This document shows positions 59,901-64,000 of a DNA stretch of 64,000 nucleotides, in pieces. Under the pieces are notes generated by a model, which was given only the letters and a program-made list of their open reading frames with translations, did not search any database and was not told where the DNA came from. Within the stretch, counting starts at the first letter, position 1. Every line of letters begins with the position of its first letter. The translations under genes and the position numbers were made by a program. This stretch comes from Gammaproteobacteria bacterium (lineage in GTDB: Bacteria; Pseudomonadota; Gammaproteobacteria; Pseudomonadales; Pseudomonadaceae), in assembly GCA_023475025.1 (NCBI GenBank), contig JAMCWB010000005.1:170924-234923 (forward strand). Reading direction: 5' to 3'.

Positions 59901-60155
59901 ATGAACAGCAATGACGAACGCCATCGCCTCGCAGCTGATTTCTGGAAAGCGCGCGACATTTCGATGGTACTGTTTCGGCGAACCAGCGGCGATGGGTTGA
60001 TGTTGCACGACGCCGTGGTCGCCAGATGGAGTCGATTGGTATTATGTCTGGACGACCAGTTGTCGACACTGACTGAGAGCCTCTGGTCGACTATCGACAA
60101 GAGGCACGCCTTTGGTTTCGGCTGTAATACACCGATCTGGTGTGAGTTACTCTAG
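59901..60155 (+). CDS. Small unknown protein, possible
   Basis: 84 aa from the ATG at 59901, with a good AGGAG 6 bases upstream (MNSNDERHRLAADFWKARDI at the start, then GFGCNTPIWCELL at the end). Its 3' end overlaps the minus-strand integrase piece by 65 bp. I see no family motif; it may be the N-terminus of a gene broken by the rearrangements around it. The surrounding 59789-60090 stretch holds nothing else I can support. Confidence 0.35.
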   Translation: MNSNDERHRLAADFWKARDISMVLFRRTSGDGLMLHDAVVARWSRLVLCLDDQLSTLTESLWSTIDKRHAFGFGCNTPIWCELL

Positions 60156-60480
60156 ATACTGTTGGTCGCCCCCCTTTGCTAACGTCTTTTTCTAGCCCAA
60201 GGGGCTTTGACCAATGCTGCTTGCGTCCCAGCGCATCGATAATCAGCCGCATGGTGCGGATGTATCGATCATTGGTTGATTGTGAAAATCCCTGATGAAT
60301 CAGCCAATGATTTTTGATGTATTGCAGGTGTTTGAGCCGGATCTGCTCTGGTTGGTCGAGGCTGAAGTGCTGCCCCATTACATTGCACAGCATCAGTATC
60401 TTATTTTTGTCACGGTTTTTGGTTAATTTTGACGCATCAGTAGAGTACTTAACGCGCTGCAGAATTGTTTTGCAGTTCAT
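60091..60480 (-). pseudogene. Tyrosine recombinase fragment, N-terminal core-binding part
   Basis: 129 codons: SAM-like helical DNA-binding part with LKHLQYIKNHWLIHQGFSQS then TNDRYIRTMRLIIDALG, as in Integrase_1-type phage/island integrases. It ends at a stop before any catalytic domain (last residues RNQRRASCR), so the catalytic Arg-His-Tyr half is missing. Its ATG directly abuts the stop of the next fragment. Confidence 0.6.
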
Positions 60481-60782
60481 TCAGTACCCTCCTATGTACG
60501 ATGTGCTGACGAATGGGCGGCCGTGCCCCAACTGTCTGGCAATTTCTTGTCTGGCCTCTAGGTCTTTTTCTCTGCTCGGCTTTAATGCGCTAAATGGATG
60601 GACGCCAGTAATCCTCAGGTATTCTTCTGCCGCAAATGCGGCTCTCAGTTCCCTGAAATGGGGGATTTTATGCTGTTGGAGGATGCGCCGGCACCGATTG
60701 CCAATGGTCTGATAAAACCTGCGAACGTTCTCGCTGGGCGCCAGTAGGCAGCTTGACCCTATCGGGCGAACAGATAACGCAT
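60481..60782 (-). pseudogene. Tyrosine recombinase fragment, catalytic C-terminal part
   Basis: Minus-strand frame without a good start codon, ending at a TGA (60481-60483). The readable part includes RRILQQHKIPHFRELRAAFA, then ARQEIARQLGHGRPFVSTSY and IGGY. This matches the end of a tyrosine recombinase: FRELR for the HxLR box, LGHG for the second His box and a C-terminal Tyr. The 5' half is missing. The DNA between ~60783 and the brxL stop at 60853 shows nothing. Confidence 0.6.
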
Positions 60783-60852
60783 AATCCAGGGCGTCAGGGT
60801 GTCCCGGTCCAGCGCTACCTTAGAAGGCTTAAACAACGTATGAACTCAGGTT

Positions 60853-62892
60853 TTAATCCACCCCAAGCGCTTTAATCACGGCATCCACCGGATCTGCGTA
60901 AAAGCTGGTCTGGAACTTAGTGAATAGCTCAGCCGGTATGCTTGGAATATCTTTGGCGCTGGTCATCGGCAAGGCGACACGCTTTCCTCCTGCGTCGAAA
61001 GCAACCTGCAGGCACTCTGCGATGCTTTCCACGGGCGTTACGCTGCCACCCAGACTCATATCACCCAACACAACCATCTGCCCCTGGGCGGGCTTGCCAA
61101 GCAGGCCGGAGGCAAAGGCGACCAGGCTGCTCAAGGCCATGTGGGTTAGTGGGCCTGTGTTTTGCAGCTCGACGACATGCAGATGGAAGTCATGGTCCAT
61201 TACTTTGGCTGATGCGCTAATGCGCGAGGCATTGGCTTTGAAGTAGTCAAAGGCAATCTTGACCTGCTCTTTGGCTGAGCTTGAGTTCCATAAGCCGGAT
61301 GTGGCCAGTTTGCCGCTGCCTTTTGTTACCTGCAATTCCAGACGATAAAGGCCTGGCATGCCTTTGCTGCTCAACCCGATGGTGTGAATAAAGCCGGGTT
61401 TACCTGGGCCTTCAGGAATCAGCGAGCCGCCACCTTGCTCTTTTACGGTGACAAAATGCTCCTCCATCGAGTCCTTATCGATATAGCTGAAGTGCACATC
61501 GTAGAACTCCATCCCGCCGATTTTCTTCAGCTGCTCTTTGATCCGGCGACGTACCTGCAGGGCGTACTCAAGACACTCGCGAACGGCTTCCTTATCAAAG
61601 CCGCCATGTGGATAAAGCAGTTTGAGCAGGCCTGATACGGTTTTGCGTACAGCGATCACATCGCGCTGGTTAAGGTTGCTACCCAGCCTAAAGTACTTAT
61701 CCAGGGCATCAGCAAAGCTGCGCTTGCGCATCTCACGGAAGAATTCTGCCAGGTAATCAACAATCAGCCCGTAGCGATTGGTAAAAAACTCTGGACGCAT
61801 CTTGGGGATTTCCCAGCCAGGAATGTAGGCATGGAAGCGGTCAAAGAAGGCGGAATCAATCATCTGGTCGGGGAAGGGCGCCAGCAAGTGACTGGTTTTC
61901 ACCAGCGACTCAACGCTTTGGTTGATATTGCCAACGAAGACCATGGATGCATTTGCCTCCATCTGCTCACGGCCGCGGGCAAAGGAGCCTGAGGCCATGT
62001 AGTCTTTCATGATCTGAACGCCATCCTTGTCCTTGAAATTGATCCCTGCCACCTCATCAAAGGCGACCAAGTCCCAGAGGCCGACGAGCCCGATGCGACG
62101 AGAACTCATGTTGTAGAAGAGGTTGGCTACTGTCGTCTGGCCGCCGGACACTAGAATGCTGTTAGGCGAGCACTCTTTGTAGATGTGGCTTTTACCTGTG
62201 CCGCGTGGCCCTAACTCGCACACGTTGTAGTTGTTTTCGACAAAGGGAATCATCCTGGCTAACAGATGCCACTGAACATCCGTGTCGAGTGTTGAAGGTT
62301 CCATACCAATGGAACGAATCAATGTGTGGCGCCAGCTCTCTGTGCTCATGCCGCTACGCCCGTCGAACAGCTCTTGCATGTTCATGTTGGGCATTTGGAT
62401 TGGCTTCAGCAGATTGACACCGAAGGGCGAGCCAGTCTGGCCTTCTTCGTGGAAGTAGCTGAGGGTGGCGATGACCCAGATACCCCCAACCAATAGCTTC
62501 TGATTTTCTTTGACGATACCTGCTGAAATCTCGGCATCCTTGATACCTAGATTGCTGAACGAGGCCTCGTAACGGTCCTTGCGCTCATTGAGTCGCACGG
62601 TTACGCGGTCAATGACCTTGAAGCTACCCCGTTCCCTGACCAGTGACTTAACTTTTTCAGCTTCATCAGGCCGGACATAGTTTTCAGCCAGTACCGTCTT
62701 GACGTTATTCAAGCCTTGCTCGATCACTTCCGGATCATCACTGGCGCAGTACATGCCCAGCAAGTATTCCAATACATAGACCGGTACGTTGGCACCTTCC
62801 TTGATCAACTTGGTAAGGTCTTTGCGCACCACCCGGCCGGCAAACAGGCTGTTGAGTTGCTGGTCAAGGTCATTCTGCTCAGTTGCATCCAT
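60853..62892 (-). CDS. brxL: BREX system Lon-like ATPase/protease BrxL
   Basis: 679 aa, intact. N-terminal BrxL region (DQQLNSLFAGRVVRKDLTKL), AAA+ part with Walker A GPRGTGKSH (228-236) and Walker B-like LWDLVAFDEVAG, MVFVGNINQS, then a Lon-type C-terminus (GDMSLGGSVTPVESIAECL with the Ser, AGGKRVALPM with the Lys). BrxL is the last gene of type I BREX phage-defence operons, after pglZ, and that order is seen here. It is 17 bp downstream of the pglZ stop. Upstream genes are interrupted, so BREX function is doubtful. Confidence 0.92.
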   Translation of the reverse strand: MDATEQNDLDQQLNSLFAGRVVRKDLTKLIKEGANVPVYVLEYLLGMYCASDDPEVIEQGLNNVKTVLAENYVRPDEAEKVKSLVRERGSFKVIDRVTVRLNERKDRYEASFSNLGIKDAEISAGIVKENQKLLVGGIWVIATLSYFHEEGQTGSPFGVNLLKPIQMPNMNMQELFDGRSGMSTESWRHTLIRSIGMEPSTLDTDVQWHLLARMIPFVENNYNVCELGPRGTGKSHIYKECSPNSILVSGGQTTVANLFYNMSSRRIGLVGLWDLVAFDEVAGINFKDKDGVQIMKDYMASGSFARGREQMEANASMVFVGNINQSVESLVKTSHLLAPFPDQMIDSAFFDRFHAYIPGWEIPKMRPEFFTNRYGLIVDYLAEFFREMRKRSFADALDKYFRLGSNLNQRDVIAVRKTVSGLLKLLYPHGGFDKEAVRECLEYALQVRRRIKEQLKKIGGMEFYDVHFSYIDKDSMEEHFVTVKEQGGGSLIPEGPGKPGFIHTIGLSSKGMPGLYRLELQVTKGSGKLATSGLWNSSSAKEQVKIAFDYFKANASRISASAKVMDHDFHLHVVELQNTGPLTHMALSSLVAFASGLLGKPAQGQMVVLGDMSLGGSVTPVESIAECLQVAFDAGGKRVALPMTSAKDIPSIPAELFTKFQTSFYADPVDAVIKALGVD

Positions 62893-62909
62893 AGCATGCG
62901 CTCTCGTAC

Positions 62910-63887
62910 TCAGAAAAAGTCATCGGTAAAGGCAAGATCAATCGTAACGCGATAGCGCTCTAGCTCGGTATTGAAATCCTTGTCTTTAATGACCAGGAAA
63001 TAGTCTTGCCGGCGATCAAAATCGGTACCCGACAGAGACAGCTTCACCTTGCGAGTACGCTCACTCATCAAATCCGTTGCGCAGTCGAAGGTTACCGTCT
63101 CTTCACTGGAAACACTTTGATCTCCGTCGTAGATAGCAACAGTGACTGTGACAGGGAGCACCTGTTCACTGACGGCCTCAGTTTGCATGAGGTCAAAGGA
63201 CTGGATGTTGTTCACCATGCGCAGTGACGACTTGGGTGAAATGATGTTGACCTTGCGTTTGCTCCGCTGCTCAGCTTTTTCACCTCGCATTTGCTGTACC
63301 ACAACCACCGGGACAACAATCTCCTGCGGCATGGCACCCCCGTGAACAAAGCGGGCTCCACCGACAAAGTGGAAGCGGTTGGCACCTTTGGGGATCCAGA
63401 AATGGGTATCTGATGTAGTCCCTGCGGTATTTTTGGTACTGCCATGCCAGAGAGACGGGTTTGCGGGTAGTGAATCGGCAATGACATAGCGTTTTTTGCT
63501 TTTCAGTGTATCGCTGGGTTTTTCAACCAGCGTGGTGCGGTCGGCCGCATCGAGTTTGCTGACCTGAAACAGGAAGCCATGGTCGGCGGTAATCAACACA
63601 GTGCTGGTGTTGAACTGCAGGATTACTTTCCGCGCCAACTCATCGAGTTCGTTAATCGCTTGCTCAACCGCCAGGAAAGTCTCGGATTCTGTAGCAGCGC
63701 TATCACCACGGGCATCGACGACATTGTGGTAGACGTACACCAGTTGTGTATCGCGCAAGGCTTCTCGGCCTTCATCACGTGACCAGGTTTTTAATTGCCC
63801 CGCTGTGATGGCAATGCCGTCATGGTTTGTCAGAATCTTGTTGCGTGCCTGAGTGCCTTTGCTCGATTGCCCACCCCCTGTGTCAGC
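62910..63887 (-). pseudogene. pglZ: BREX pglZ, 3' part, cut by an insertion
   Basis: The C-terminal ~326 codons of a BREX-1 PglZ (alkaline-phosphatase-superfamily): SSKGTQARNKILTNHDGIAI, then YVYHNVVDARGD, VLITADHGFLF, GGAMPQEIVVPVVVV. At ~63880 similarity stops; the frame meets a TAG at 63888-63890 and IS-like DNA begins. The N-terminal catalytic half is not contiguous in this window. Confidence 0.85.
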
Positions 63888-64000
63888 CTAGTTGTCCAGT
63901 AGGCAGTTTTGCCTGAAACCACATCACAGGGGGCGGTATGGATGCACACATGCCACGCTATTCCAATGAACGTAAAGCGGCAGTCCTGAACAAGCTGTTG
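63881..64000 (+). mobile_element. Left end of an insertion sequence in pglZ (runs off the window)
   Basis: From about TGTCAGCCTAGTTG onward the DNA no longer encodes PglZ. A transposase-type gene begins 58 bp in, reading away from the junction. Near the junction there is an inverted repeat CCACCCCCTGTG / CACAGGGGGCGG (63871-63882 and 63925-63936, 11 of 12). The exact IS end cannot be set from one side. Confidence 0.65.
63938..64000 (+). CDS. Transposase N-terminus (partial)
   Basis: 21 codons from the ATG at 63938 (GGGGGCGG upstream): MDAHMPRYSNERKAAVLNKL. This resembles the start of IS3-like/OrfA-type transposases (xRYSxExKxxVLxxLL) that begin with a helix-turn-helix. The rest lies outside the window. 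Confidence 0.55.
   Translation, partial: MDAHMPRYSNERKAAVLNKLL

Noticed and set aside
60314..60712. Plus-strand frame of 132 codons
   Set aside because: It is antisense to both integrase fragments, whose minus-strand translations carry recognisable recombinase motifs.
1..64000. CRISPR arrays, tRNA or rRNA genes, replication origin
   Set aside because: I saw no regularly spaced direct repeats, no tRNA-like cloverleaf next to the integrase scar and no rRNA sequence. The repeated motifs present are the operator copies.

Overview
The window looks like the chromosome of a steroid- and probably bile-acid-degrading gammaproteobacterium. I think a Pseudomonas-like or other Pseudomonadales organism is most likely, from protein style, moderate GC, AGGAG-type ribosome sites, LuxR-type regulators and the DUF1302/DUF1329/YCF48/MMPL envelope genes, but the genus cannot be fixed from sequence alone. 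About 57 kb (1-58441) is one catabolic gene cluster. The right end (58.5-64 kb) is a scarred mobile region holding a decayed IS66-type element, two broken integrase pieces and the end of a BREX phage-defence operon cut by another IS.

Layout. 1-4618: an operon like the actinobacterial igr locus (MaoC-DUF35, ChsE1-like, ChsH1-like, Ltp2-like, ChsE2-like), for removing a short C17 side chain. 4717-4887: a short secreted peptide gene on the minus strand. 5080-9164: SDR, SnoaL/NTF2-like protein, Fe-S old-yellow-enzyme (OYE), KstD-family flavoprotein. 9323-15768: acyl-CoA dehydrogenase pair, CoA ligase, SDR, MFS transporter. 16035-19037 (minus): HsaD-type hydrolase and a large OYE/NAD(P) reductase. 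19297-25528: two SDRs, a second SnoaL-like/OYE unit, FATP-type CoA ligase and MBL hydrolase. 25576-31000: outer-membrane DUF1302, DUF1329, a secreted alkyl-sulfatase-like MBL protein and an AT-rich unknown gene on the minus strand. 31229-33382: SCP2-type thiolase/aldolase plus DUF35-MaoC fusion. 33581-48218: one long operon for ring cleavage and ring C/D degradation (HsaC-type dioxygenase, IpdA, IpdB, IpdC, EchA20-like, two acyl-CoA dehydrogenase pairs, thiolases, SDRs, MaoC). 48497-54470: YCF48 protein, MMPL/RND transporter and two paralogous LuxR-type regulators. 54601-58441: SDR, KshA-type Rieske oxygenase, crotonase, Cache-domain periplasmic protein.

The genes appear tied together by a 16-bp palindrome, TCGTC-N6-GACGA. 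I found eleven copies in front of ten transcription units. A -10-like hexamer starts about 23 bp after most copies, which would centre the site near -42.5, the usual place for a LuxR-type activator box. The two LuxR-family proteins are the obvious candidates to bind it. The second theme is modularity: four adjacent heteromeric acyl-CoA dehydrogenase pairs, two aldolase/DUF35/MaoC sets, and two SDR-SnoaL-OYE cassettes that recall the dehydrogenation-dehydration-reduction steps of bile-acid dehydroxylation. Not in this window: HsaA/HsaB, HsaE-G, KshB and a clear first C24 side-chain cycle, so the pathway must continue elsewhere.
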